Below, one piece after another: positions 34,489 through 42,790 of a stretch of 64,000 nucleotides of DNA. The DNA lies in NCBI RefSeq assembly GCF_004791585.1, contig NZ_SRUU01000012.1:62001-126000 (forward strand). Direction: 5' to 3'. This DNA is from Mesorhizobium sp. M1C.F.Ca.ET.210.01.1.1. GTDB taxonomy: Bacteria > Pseudomonadota > Alphaproteobacteria > Rhizobiales > Rhizobiaceae. Numbering within the stretch: the first letter of the stretch is position 1; the number at the start of each line of letters is the position of its first letter. The notes under the pieces are model-generated. The model searched no databases, was not told the origin of the DNA, and saw nothing but the letters and a program-made list of their open reading frames with translations. A program made the translations under genes and the position numbers.

Positions 34489-35874
34489 TCAGCGCGTCAA
34501 CGCGTCGAGAATGCGCGCCCAGGAACGCTGTCCCTTGTGGAAGGAGGAGAGCTCGTATTTCTCGTTGGGCGAATGGATGCGGTCGTCGTCGAGGCCGAAG
34601 CCGACCAGCAGCGATTCCATGCCGAGATAGGTCTGGAAATCGCCGACGACGGGAATGGAGCCGCCGCCGCCGGTGGTGACGGCCTGCTTCTCCCATTCGT
34701 CGGACAGCGCATCCTTGGCCTTGGCGAGGAACGGCGAGTCGTAGGAAAGCTGGATCGCCGGCGAGCCGCCGTGCGGATGGAACTCGACCGAGCAGTCGCC
34801 CGGAATGCGTTCGCGCACGAAAGCCTGGAAGGCCGCGCGGATCTTCTTCGGGTCCTGCTTGTGGACAAGCCGGAACGACACTTTCGCCGAGGCTTCCGCC
34901 GCGATCACCGTCTTGAACCCCTTGCCGGTATAGCCGCCGATGATGCCGTTGAATTCGGCCGTCGGCCGCGCCCAGGTGAGCTCGAGCACCGAGCGGCCCT
35001 TTTCGCCGGCGGGGATGGAGAGGCCGACCGGGCCGAGGAAGGTCTCGGCAGTCTCGCCGAGCCCCTCCCATGACTTCAGCACCTGCGAGGGCGTCTCCTC
35101 GACGCCGTCATAGAAACCCGGGATGGTGACGCGGCCGCTTTGATCGTGCACATCGGCAAGGATCCTGGCGAGGATTCGGATCGGATTGGCGGCAGGGCCG
35201 CCATAGAGGCCCGAATGAAGGTCGCGGCTCGCAGCCTTGACGGTGACTTCCTCGCCGACCATGCCGCGCAGCGACACGCAGATCGACGGCGTCTCGCGGT
35301 TCCACATGCTGGTGTCGCAGACCAGCGCGAAATCCGCCTTCAATTCGGCGGCATTCGCCTCGAGGAAAGGCTTCAGCGACGGCGAGCCGGATTCCTCCTC
35401 GCCCTCGAACAGGATGGTGACGCGGCAGGGCAGACTGCCATGCACCTGCTTCCAGGCGCGGCATGCCTCGACGAAGGTCATCAACTGCCCCTTGTCGTCG
35501 GCCGAGCCGCGCCCGGTGATCACCTTGCGGCCGGGCTCGATCTCCTTGATCGACGGCGCGAACGGGTCGGTCTCCCAGAGCTCGATCGGATCGACCGGCT
35601 GCACGTCGTAATGGCCGTAGAACAGCACATGCGGCGCGCCGGCCGGTCCTTCGTGATGCGCCACCACCATCGGGTGACCGGGCGTGTCCCGCACGCTGGC
35701 ATCGAAGCCGATCAGCCTGAGCTCGGCGACCAGCCATTCGGCACCCTTGCGGCAGTCGGCGGCGTAGGCGGGATCGGTGGAGATCGACTTGATGCCGAGC
35801 AGGCCGAACAGCCGCTCCAGGCTCTGCTCGAGATTCTGGTCGAGACGGTCGAGGACGGGGGAGATTCTGGACAT
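34489..35874 (-). CDS. M20-family metallopeptidase (dipeptidase-like)
   Basis: Zinc peptidase of 461 residues. The catalytic region has HVLFYGHYDVQPVDPIELWETDPF (metal-binding HYDVQP near 87), GRGSADDKGQLMTFVEA (near 118) and the catalytic glutamates in TILFEGEEESGSPSL (near 150). The dimerisation lid domain follows (about 195-320) and the last metal histidine is in the C-terminal region. It resembles carnosinase/dipeptidase or DapE-type members, and the substrate is open. The ATG at 35874 is preferred to a frame reaching 36024, which would run through the small RNA terminator. Confidence 0.9.
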   Translation of the reverse strand: MSRISPVLDRLDQNLEQSLERLFGLLGIKSISTDPAYAADCRKGAEWLVAELRLIGFDASVRDTPGHPMVVAHHEGPAGAPHVLFYGHYDVQPVDPIELWETDPFAPSIKEIEPGRKVITGRGSADDKGQLMTFVEACRAWKQVHGSLPCRVTILFEGEEESGSPSLKPFLEANAAELKADFALVCDTSMWNRETPSICVSLRGMVGEEVTVKAASRDLHSGLYGGPAANPIRILARILADVHDQSGRVTIPGFYDGVEETPSQVLKSWEGLGETAETFLGPVGLSIPAGEKGRSVLELTWARPTAEFNGIIGGYTGKGFKTVIAAEASAKVSFRLVHKQDPKKIRAAFQAFVRERIPGDCSVEFHPHGGSPAIQLSYDSPFLAKAKDALSDEWEKQAVTTGGGGSIPVVGDFQTYLGMESLLVGFGLDDDRIHSPNEKYELSSFHKGQRSWARILDALTR

Positions 35875-35991
35875 TTTTGAGCCTTTCGATTCTGGCCCGA
35901 CCCTAAAGGGACGGGCAGAAAACGCAAAGCTGTGATCATTGGACCACGATGCTTTGGGAACCACGGGCTCTGGCGTCGCGGGCTGCAGGGC

Positions 35992-36139
35992 AAAAAAGAA
36001 CCGCCGTGGTGGAGGGGGAACCACGGCGGTCTTTACTCGAAACGTTGCGGCAGCCCGGAGAGGGGGGATAGGCTGCCGCAGTTTGCCCGGGATAGGCGGG
36101 GGACGGGCCTTACTCCGGACTTCGGCGAAAATTGCCGAT
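35992..36139 (-). ncRNA. Candidate trans-acting small RNA with three C-rich hairpin loops (polA-adjacent)
   Basis: Read leftwards, this roughly 148-nt region folds as a series of hairpins. After a small UCGGC/GCCGA stem come GCCCG/CGGGC with a loop containing UCCCCC, then a 10-bp perfect stem UGCGGCAGCC/GGCUGCCGCA with loop UAUCCCCCCUCUCC, and last an 11-bp perfect stem ACCGCCGUGGU/ACCACGGCGGU with loop UCCCCCUCC, followed by UCUUUUUU. That last element is a complete Rho-independent terminator on the minus strand, yet no protein gene ends there. A weak promoter TTGAAT-17 bp-CAAATA precedes the predicted start. The loops are anti-Shine-Dalgarno-like. From memory, the S. meliloti sRNA Smr7C (alpha-r7 family) is polA-adjacent and about 150 nt; membership is inference. 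Confidence 0.75.
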
Positions 36140-36184
36140 GGCAGCTATTTGGGTCTGCGAACATGGCGATTCAAGGGCACCAAC

Positions 36185-36200
36185 GTTACACTTTTGTAAC
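36185..36200. promoter_or_regulatory. Palindrome upstream of the small RNA promoter
   Basis: GTTACA-CTTT-TGTAAC, 6-bp perfect arms with a 4-bp spacer, ending 10 bp before the predicted -35 element of the small RNA and 130 bp before polA. It is a plausible regulator site for the RNA. The protein is unknown. Confidence 0.4.
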
Positions 36201-36330
36201 ATACCCGTGAGTGCTCGGATGAGGGGCCTGATTTAGGCGAGATCGGCACTTGTCAGGGTGTTGCCGGAACCCGTGGGTTGCGCAGCCTTTGGCATGGACC
36301 GCGAAGCCTGGCCGCGCTATCCCTGCCGGC

Positions 36331-39297
36331 ATGAAAAAAGGCGATCACCTCTTCCTTGTCGACGGCTCCGGCTACATTTTCCGCGCCTATCACGCGCTGC
36401 CGCCGCTGAACCGCAAGTCCGACGGCCTGCCGACCAGCGCGGTGCTCGGCTTCTGCAACATGGTGTGGAAGCTGATGCAGGACGCCCGCAACACCGATGT
36501 AGGCATCGTGCCGACGCATTTCGCCGTCATCTTCGACTATTCCTCGAAGACCTTCCGCAGCGATCTCTATCCCGAATACAAGGCCAACCGCTCGGCGCCG
36601 CCTGAGGATTTGATCCCGCAATTCGGCCTGATCCGTCAGGCGACCGTGGCGTTCAACCTGCCCTGCATCGAGATGGAAGGTTTCGAGGCCGACGACATCA
36701 TCGCCACCTATTGCCGGCTGGCCTGCGAAGTCGGCGCCGACACCACCATCATCTCCTCCGACAAGGACCTGATGCAATTGGTCGGTCCGACAGTTGGAAT
36801 GTACGATCCGATGAAGGACCGCCAGATCGGCATCCCGGAAGTGATTGAGAAATGGGGCGTGCCGCCGGAAAAGATGATCGACCTGCAGGCGCTGACCGGC
36901 GACTCCGTCGACAACGTGCCCGGTGTGCCCGGTATCGGACCGAAGACCGCGGCGCAGCTTCTGGAGCAGTTCGGCGACCTCGACGCGCTGCTCGCCCGCG
37001 CCGGCGAGATCAAGCAGGAAAAGCGCCGCGAAACCATCATCGCCAATGCCGACAAGGCGCGCATCTCGCGTGAGCTGGTGACGTTGAAGAACGACGTGCC
37101 GCTGAAGGAGGGGCTGGACGACCTTGTGCTCCATGCCCCCGACGGACCTAAGCTGATCGGCTTCCTGAAGACGATGGAGTTCACCACGCTGACGCGCCGC
37201 GTCGCGGAAGCGACCGCAACCGAGATCGCCGATGTCCAGGCGGCGTCGGTCACCATCGAGCGCGCCGATGCCGCACACGGCCCCGATGTCGGCGCCGGCG
37301 CTGCGGCGGCCACGAGACAGGCCGCGCCCGCGCCGAACGACGCCGCGACGCCTGCCCCTGCCGTCAGGGCGGAAGATGCCCCGCCGCAGGGCGACACCCC
37401 CTCCTTGCTCTCGGCATTGCGGCTCGAGCAGGCGACGGCGCGCAAGATCGATCCCTCGGCCTACACCGCCATTCGGGACGCGGCATCGCTGAAAGCCTGG
37501 GTCGCCGAGGCGAAGGAAGCCGGCATCCTCGCCTTCGACGTCGAGACCACCTCGTCTGACCCTATGCAGGCTGACTTGATCGGCCTTTCGATGGCAACCG
37601 CGCCGGGCCGGGCCGTCTACGTGCCGCTGGCCCATAGCAGCGGCAATGGCGACCTGCTTGGCGGCGGCCTGCTGGCGGACCAGATCCCGGTCCGCGAAGC
37701 GCTGGCGCTGCTGAAGCCTCTGCTCGAGGACAGGTCCGTCCTCAAGATCGTCCAGGACATGAAATACGACATCGTCGTCATGAGCCGCCATGGCATCGAG
37801 GTCGGCCCGTTCGACGACACGATGCTGGTTTCCTATGTGCTCGATGCCGGCACTTCGGGCGGCCACGATCTTGCCTCGCTGTCGGAGAAGTGGCTCGGCC
37901 ATGCGCCGGCCTCGAAGAAGGAGCTTGCGGGATCGGGAAAGAACGCCGTCGGCTTCGACCAGGTCGATATCGAGCGGGCGACAGCCTATGCCGGCGAGCA
38001 GGCCGATCTGGCGCTGCGGCTCTGGCAGTTGCTGAAGCCCAGGCTCGCCGCCAAAGGTCTCGTTTCCGTCTACGAGCGGCTGGAGCGGCCGCTGGTGCCC
38101 GTGCTTGCCCGCATGGAGCAGCGCGGCATCTCGGTCGACCGCCAGATCCTGTCGAGGCTGTCGGGTGAGCTGGCGCAAGGCGCCGCCCGCGTCGAGGAAG
38201 AGATTTACGGGATCGTCGGCGAGCGCATCAACATCGGCTCGCCGAAACAGCTCGGCGACATATTGTTCGGCAAAATGGGCCTGCCGGGCGGATCCAAGAC
38301 CAAGACCGGCCAATGGTCGACCTCGGCGCAGCTTCTGGAGGACCTTGCGGCGGAGGGCCACGAACTGCCGCGCAAGATCGTCGACTGGCGTCAGCTCACC
38401 AAGCTGAAATCGACCTACACCGACGCGCTGCCGGGCTTCATCAACCCCGGCACCAATCGCGTCCACACCTCCTACGCGCTGGCAGCCACCACGACAGGGC
38501 GATTGTCGTCTTCCGATCCCAATCTGCAGAACATACCGGTGCGCACCGCCGAAGGCCGCAAGATCAGGACCGCCTTCATCGCCGAGAAAGGCCACAAGCT
38601 GGTCTCGGCCGACTACAGCCAGATCGAATTGCGGGTGCTCGCCCACGTCGCCGAGATCCCGCAGCTCAAGCAGGCCTTCGCCGACGGCGCCGACATCCAC
38701 GCCATCACGGCGTCCGAAATGTTCAACGTGCCGGTCGAAGGCATGCCCTCGGAAGTGCGCCGGCGCGCCAAGGCGATCAATTTCGGCATCATCTACGGCA
38801 TCTCGGCCTTCGGCCTCGCCAACCAGTTGTCGATCCCGCGCGACGAGGCGAGCGCCTACATCAAGCGCTATTTCGAGCGCTTCCCGGGCATCCGCGACTA
38901 TATCGAGGAAACCAAGGCCTACGCGCGGGAGAACGGCTTCGTCGAAACGATCTTCGGCCGCCGCATCCACTATCCGGAGATAAGGTCGTCCAACCCGTCG
39001 GTCCGCGCCTTCAACGAGCGCGCCTCGATCAACGCCAGGCTTCAGGGCACTGCCGCCGACATCATCCGCCGCGCCATGGTTCACATGGAGGAGGCGCTGG
39101 ACAAGGCGAAGCTGTCGGCCCGCATGCTCTTGCAAGTGCATGACGAGCTGATCTTCGAAACAGTGGACGCGGAGGTCGAGGCGACGATCCCCGTCGTGCG
39201 CCGGGTGATGGAGAACGCGCCGATGCCAGCGGTCTCGATGTCGGTGCCGCTGCATGTCGATGCGCGGGCCGCCGACAACTGGGACGAGGCGCATTGA
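36331..39297 (+). CDS. polA: DNA polymerase I
   Basis: Repair and Okazaki-fragment-processing polymerase of 988 residues. The 5'-nuclease domain (about 1-300) starts GDHLFLVDGSGYIFRAYHAL and has FEADDIIATY and GDSVDNVPGVPGIGPKTAAQLL. An Ala/Pro-rich linker (about 325-375) leads to the 3'-5' exonuclease (ILAFDVETTSSDPMQADLIG near 395, retaining the acidic residues) and the polymerase domain with motif A SADYSQIELRVLAHVAE, the finger helix RRRAKAINFGIIYGIS and motif C LLQVHDELIFE. The ATG at 36331 is used; a frame to 36250 would add an unrelated 27 residues. It is followed one base later by a broken gene. Confidence 0.97.
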   Translation: MKKGDHLFLVDGSGYIFRAYHALPPLNRKSDGLPTSAVLGFCNMVWKLMQDARNTDVGIVPTHFAVIFDYSSKTFRSDLYPEYKANRSAPPEDLIPQFGLIRQATVAFNLPCIEMEGFEADDIIATYCRLACEVGADTTIISSDKDLMQLVGPTVGMYDPMKDRQIGIPEVIEKWGVPPEKMIDLQALTGDSVDNVPGVPGIGPKTAAQLLEQFGDLDALLARAGEIKQEKRRETIIANADKARISRELVTLKNDVPLKEGLDDLVLHAPDGPKLIGFLKTMEFTTLTRRVAEATATEIADVQAASVTIERADAAHGPDVGAGAAAATRQAAPAPNDAATPAPAVRAEDAPPQGDTPSLLSALRLEQATARKIDPSAYTAIRDAASLKAWVAEAKEAGILAFDVETTSSDPMQADLIGLSMATAPGRAVYVPLAHSSGNGDLLGGGLLADQIPVREALALLKPLLEDRSVLKIVQDMKYDIVVMSRHGIEVGPFDDTMLVSYVLDAGTSGGHDLASLSEKWLGHAPASKKELAGSGKNAVGFDQVDIERATAYAGEQADLALRLWQLLKPRLAAKGLVSVYERLERPLVPVLARMEQRGISVDRQILSRLSGELAQGAARVEEEIYGIVGERINIGSPKQLGDILFGKMGLPGGSKTKTGQWSTSAQLLEDLAAEGHELPRKIVDWRQLTKLKSTYTDALPGFINPGTNRVHTSYALAATTTGRLSSSDPNLQNIPVRTAEGRKIRTAFIAEKGHKLVSADYSQIELRVLAHVAEIPQLKQAFADGADIHAITASEMFNVPVEGMPSEVRRRAKAINFGIIYGISAFGLANQLSIPRDEASAYIKRYFERFPGIRDYIEETKAYARENGFVETIFGRRIHYPEIRSSNPSVRAFNERASINARLQGTAADIIRRAMVHMEEALDKAKLSARMLLQVHDELIFETVDAEVEATIPVVRRVMENAPMPAVSMSVPLHVDARAADNWDEAH

Positions 39298-39298
39298 G

Positions 39299-39851
39299 GT
39301 GGATATCTACCTCACCTACCGCGGCCAAATTCCCTCAAAAACAAGCAGCTTAGATGCGGTTTGGAGTATGCGAAAGAGTTTCCATAGCCAGTTACAAAAG
39401 CTATGGGGTAAAGAACCCTTCGCAATTCTTAAGAAGTGGGAGGATTCAAACTTCGCCGCAGGGGCACCAAACTTCTTGCGCCAAATCGGCGACCAAATAT
39501 TTGTTCCGTTTTATAGCGAGGTAGTCGGAGTCGGTGTAAAATTGGAAATCAAACTGCTGACTGGTTTGCCGCTGCAGCAAGCGGTTAATAAGCAGTGGTG
39601 ATCTAGATAATCGAGTAAAGCGAATAATCGACGCGCTACGCGCACCTACTCAAAAAGGTGAACTTACCAAAAGTCTAGAGCCCGGTTCACGTTGGTATTG
39701 CGTGATGGACGATGACAGTTCTGTCAAGGAAGTGACCGCCTCGCTAGCACCGTATCTGGACTCCAGCGATCCCAGCGAATCATTTGTATTTGTGAGGGTA
39801 AGGACATCTCCATCAGCCGTCACGTTGGCAAATTTGGCTATGCTATTTTGA
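39299..39851 (+). pseudogene. Frameshifted hypothetical protein with RusA-like DLDN motif
   Basis: Two adjacent frames together look like one protein. Frame one (GTG at 39299 to the stop at 39601) gives VDIYLTYRGQIPSKTSSLDA and later FVPFYSEVVGVGVKLEIKLL. The +1 frame beginning about 39590 gives SSGDLDNRVKRIIDALRAP, WYCVMDDDSSVKEV and VFVRVRTSP, ending at 39851. This order (beta-strand, GGDxDNRxKxLxDAL, LLEDDxLV) matches a widespread uncharacterised family and, at the DLDN segment, the RusA resolvase fold. A one-base insertion near 39590-39601 would explain the break. Base composition is clearly AT-richer than polA or Zur, which suggests foreign origin. It begins one base after the polA stop. 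Confidence 0.72.
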
Positions 39852-39857
39852 CGGTGG

Positions 39858-40265
39858 TCAGGCGGCTTCAGCCCGGCACTTGGCGCATATACCCCGAAAC
39901 TCGATCACCGCCTTCTTGGCGGCGAATCCCGTCGAGCGCACCCATTCGTCCAGTCGATGGTCGACATCGTGGTCCGACATCTCGGTCACCTGGCCGCAGC
40001 TGTCGCAGATGGCGAATGCGGTCATCGAATGGCTGTGGTCGTGCGGCTCGGCGCAGGCGACGAAGGAATTGAGGCTTTCGAGCCGGTGCACGAAGCCCGA
40101 CTTCACCAGCGTGTCCAAAGCGCGGTAGACCTGCAGCGGCGCCCGGAAGCCGCGCTCGCGCAGCTGGTCGAGCAGCATATAGGCGCTGAGCGGCCCGCTG
40201 GCGGCCTCGAGCTTCTCGAGCACGCACAGCTGGTTCTTGGTCAGCGTATCCCTTGCCGTCATCAT
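39858..40265 (-). CDS. zur: Fur-family transcriptional repressor, Zur-type
   Basis: Zinc-responsive regulator of 134-135 residues. An N-terminal winged helix (TKNQLCVLEKLEAASGPLSA, then LQVYRALDTLVKSGFVHRLESL) is followed by a dimer domain with the metal-binding HDHSH segment, CDSCGQVTEM and CAKC. PLSAYMLLDQLRERGFRAPLQVYRALD is the pattern seen in rhizobial Zur rather than Fur or Irr, given here by position (about 22-48). The start may be ATG at 40265 or 40262. No zinc transporter genes are adjacent, so its targets lie elsewhere. Confidence 0.87.
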   Translation of the reverse strand: MMTARDTLTKNQLCVLEKLEAASGPLSAYMLLDQLRERGFRAPLQVYRALDTLVKSGFVHRLESLNSFVACAEPHDHSHSMTAFAICDSCGQVTEMSDHDVDHRLDEWVRSTGFAAKKAVIEFRGICAKCRAEAA

Positions 40266-40417
40266 CTTCGTTCCGCTCGTGACGTCATCCGCATGGCATT
40301 CATGCATGCGGCCGATCTCGTCGCACTGAGATAGCGACGAATGAGCGTTTTTGCCACTGTTTCCGCAGCGCTGGTCGCTCCGGCGCAGGCAACATCTGAC
40401 GCTTCGCCGGCTAATCG

Positions 40418-41464
40418 CTACTTGCGCGGCGGCCCCTTGCGTTCGGCGGAGGCCGCCCACAGGTTGACGTCGGCCTCGCGCGCATAAGTGTCGATCTCGG
40501 CGAGCTCGGCATCGCTGAACTCGAGCGCCTTGAGCGCGCCGACGCAGTCCTCGACCTGCTCGGGCCGGCTGGCGCCGATCAGCGCTGTCGTCACCCGGCC
40601 CTTGCGCAGCACCCAGGCCAGCGCCATCTGCGCCAGCGTCTGGCCGCGCCGGCCGGCGATGGCGTTGAGCGCCTTGATGTTGGCGATCGACTTGTCGTTG
40701 ATGAAAGCCGGGCGCAGCGACTTGCCTTGGGATGCGCGGCTGCCCTCGGGGATGCCGCCGAGATATTTGTCGGTCAGCATGCCCTGCGCCAGCGGCGAGA
40801 ACACGATCGAGCCGATGCCCAGCCCTTCCAGCGTGTCGAGCAGCCCGTCCTCCTCGACCCAGCGGTTGAGCATGGAATAGCTCGGCTGGTGGATCAGGCA
40901 AGGCGTGCCGAGCTGCCGCAATATGTCGGCCGCCTCGCGCGTGCGCTGCGAATTATAGGAGGAGATGCCGGCATAGAGCGCCTTGCCGGAGCGCACCGCG
41001 TGGTCGAGCGCGCCCATGGTTTCTTCCAGCGGCGTCTCCGGATCGAAGCGATGCGAATAGAAGATGTCGACATAGTCGAGACCCATCCGCTTCAGGCTCT
41101 GGTCGAGGCTCGCGAGCACATATTTGCGGCTGCCCCACTCGCCATAGGGACCGGCCCACATCTCGTAGCCGGCCTTGGTCGAGATGATCAGCTCGTCGCG
41201 ATAGCCGGCGAAATCGGTGCGCATGATCTCGCCGAAGGCGATCTCGGCCGAGCCGGGCGGCGGGCCGTAGTTGTTGGCGAGGTCGAAATGCGTGATGCCG
41301 AGATCGAAAGCCTTGCGCACGATCGCCTGCTTGGTCCGGTGCGGCGTGTCGTTGCCGAAATTGTGCCACAGGCCGAGCGAGATCGCCGGCAGCTTGAGGC
41401 CGGACCGTCCGCAGCGGTTGTAGATCATCTTCTCGTAGCGGTTCTCTGCGGCGACATAGACCAT
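40418..41464 (-). CDS. mgrA: Aldo/keto reductase, L-glyceraldehyde 3-phosphate reductase type (YghZ/MgrA)
   Basis: NADPH-dependent reductase of 348 residues. The TIM barrel begins YNRCGRSGLKLPAISLGLWH; the catalytic residues are in FDLANNYGPPPGSAE (Asp, Tyr near 63-70), STKAGYEMW (Lys near 97) and YSHRFDPETPLEETM (His near 131). The NNYGPPPGSAE and AGYEMWAGPYGEWGS segments are typical of the YghZ group. The start at 41464 gives the family length; the frame continues upstream through the palindromic repeat. A stress or methylglyoxal-detoxification role is likely but inferred. Confidence 0.88.
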   Translation of the reverse strand: MVYVAAENRYEKMIYNRCGRSGLKLPAISLGLWHNFGNDTPHRTKQAIVRKAFDLGITHFDLANNYGPPPGSAEIAFGEIMRTDFAGYRDELIISTKAGYEMWAGPYGEWGSRKYVLASLDQSLKRMGLDYVDIFYSHRFDPETPLEETMGALDHAVRSGKALYAGISSYNSQRTREAADILRQLGTPCLIHQPSYSMLNRWVEEDGLLDTLEGLGIGSIVFSPLAQGMLTDKYLGGIPEGSRASQGKSLRPAFINDKSIANIKALNAIAGRRGQTLAQMALAWVLRKGRVTTALIGASRPEQVEDCVGALKALEFSDAELAEIDTYAREADVNLWAASAERKGPPRK

Positions 41465-41502
41465 GGGGAATCCTCGGAATCGAAGCGGCGCGGCGGTCGC
41501 CG

Positions 41503-41563
41503 CTAGAGCATGATGCCGAAAAGTGTGGAGCGGTTTTCGGACGACATCATGCTCCGGCTCTAG
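41503..41563. repeat. Mosaic palindromic repeat, copy 6
   Basis: CTAGAGCATGATGCCGAAAA, loop GTGTGGAGCGG, TTTTCGGACGACATCATGCT and CTCTAG at the far end. The loop matches copies 4 and 5, while the arms differ (GAGCATGAT instead of GCATGTCGCC or GCAATTCC). It lies in the 172-bp gap between the aldo/keto reductase start and the Gfo/Idh gene. Confidence 0.8.
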
Positions 41564-41636
41564 TGTGAATTTGAATCGATGCTTGCCCCCTATCCATACC
41601 CTCTCCCCACCGAAACGGGGAGAGGGTAGTTGCCAC

Positions 41637-42779
41637 CTACTTTTTCTTCGCCAGCAGCGCCTTCGCTTCCTTGATGCCAAGCGCTGCCGGTCGTTCGCAG
41701 GTCGTCTGCATGGCGACAAACTTGCCGCTTTCGCCGGAGCGCAGAATACCGGTCATGACGTCGACGGCATGCAGCGCCAGCTCCATCGAGCAGCGATGCG
41801 GCCGCCCTTCGGCAATCGCGATCGCCATGTCGGCGAGGCCGGCGGTGCGGTAGTTGGCCATCATGCCTTGGCTGTGCATCTCGTTTGGCACGCCGAAGGG
41901 ATGTTCCCATTTCGGCAGCTTCTTCACCGGCTTGGTCGCGTCGGTGAAGCGCACCTCGCCGCCGAAGAAGTTCGGGTCCGGCACGAAAACGGTGCCGGCC
42001 TCGCCATAAAGCTCCATCGGCGCATGGCCGTGGCTCCAGACATCCCAGCTGGTGTTGAGCGTCACCACCGCGCCGTTTGCGAACTCCAGCAGCGCATGGA
42101 TGGTGGTCGGCGTGTTGACCGGGATCTTTTCGCCCGCGCGCGGTTTGGAGCTGATGGTGCGCTCCTTGGCCGGCGTCGCCGCAAAGGCCGCGACGTGTTT
42201 CACCGGCCCGATCAGCTGGATCAGGTTGGTGACGTAGTATGGACCGATGTCGAGCACCGGACCGGCGCCCGGCTGGAAGAAGAAGTCGGGATTGGGGTGC
42301 CAGTGCTCCATGCCATGGCCCATCACATGGCAGGTGCCGCTGGTGATCCTGCCGAGCTTACCGCTGTCGATCAGTTCGCGCGCCAGCTGATGCGCCCCAC
42401 CGAAGAAGGTGTCGGGCGCTGAGCCGATGCGCAGGCCCTTCTTCTCGGCCCGCTTCTTCAGGTCGAGCCCTTCCTTGATCGACAGCACGAAGGGCTTTTC
42501 CGAATAGACGTGCTTGCCGGCATCAAGCACCGCCTTCGACACGTCATAGTGCACGGCCGGGATGGTGAGGTTGACGACGATGTCGATCTCGCCGTCCTTG
42601 AGAAGGTCGTTGACCGTCTCGGCGCGGAGCTTGAACTCCTTCGCCCGCGCCTTCGCGGCTTCCATGTTGATGTCCGCGCAGGCCCGCATCTCGATGCCGC
42701 GGAACAGCGGCGCCAGCGAGAAATACGCCTTCGAGATGTTGCCGCAGCCGATGACGCCGACGCCAAGTTTCCTTGCCAT
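41637..42779 (-). CDS. Gfo/Idh/MocA-family sugar oxidoreductase
   Basis: NAD(P)-dependent sugar or cyclitol dehydrogenase of 380 residues. The Rossmann domain opens LGVGVIGCGNISKAYFSLA; the conserved EKPF lies near 95 (GKHVYSEKPFVLS), and the C-terminal alpha/beta domain contains LDIGPYYVTNLIQLIGPVKHV (near 178, the GxxxxH-type region is a variant). It is the last gene of the ABC sugar operon, 11 bp after the isomerase. Substrate unknown; a glucoside or its 3-keto form fits the company of the isomerase. Confidence 0.88.
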   Translation of the reverse strand: MARKLGVGVIGCGNISKAYFSLAPLFRGIEMRACADINMEAAKARAKEFKLRAETVNDLLKDGEIDIVVNLTIPAVHYDVSKAVLDAGKHVYSEKPFVLSIKEGLDLKKRAEKKGLRIGSAPDTFFGGAHQLARELIDSGKLGRITSGTCHVMGHGMEHWHPNPDFFFQPGAGPVLDIGPYYVTNLIQLIGPVKHVAAFAATPAKERTISSKPRAGEKIPVNTPTTIHALLEFANGAVVTLNTSWDVWSHGHAPMELYGEAGTVFVPDPNFFGGEVRFTDATKPVKKLPKWEHPFGVPNEMHSQGMMANYRTAGLADMAIAIAEGRPHRCSMELALHAVDVMTGILRSGESGKFVAMQTTCERPAALGIKEAKALLAKKK

Positions 42780-42790
42780 GTTTTCTGCTC

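Noticed and set aside
35992..36030. Terminator of polA or of a plus-strand transcript
   Set aside because: The U-run lies on the minus-strand side and polA begins downstream on the plus strand, so it cannot serve polA. It fits the minus-strand small RNA.
36250..36330. N-terminal extension of DNA polymerase I from the ATG-like start at 36250
   Set aside because: The added residues are unlike any polA N-terminus, while the ATG at 36331 gives the standard GDHLFLVDGSG opening.
36253..39294. 1013-codon open frame on the minus strand opposite polA
   Set aside because: It mirrors polA codon by codon, its translation is Arg/Gly/His-rich without any domain pattern, and polA has every expected motif. 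A GC-rich antisense artefact.
39299..39601. Intact small gene directly after polA
   Set aside because: The first frame ends without the DLDN half of the family, which continues in the +1 frame; a frameshifted gene explains both parts better.
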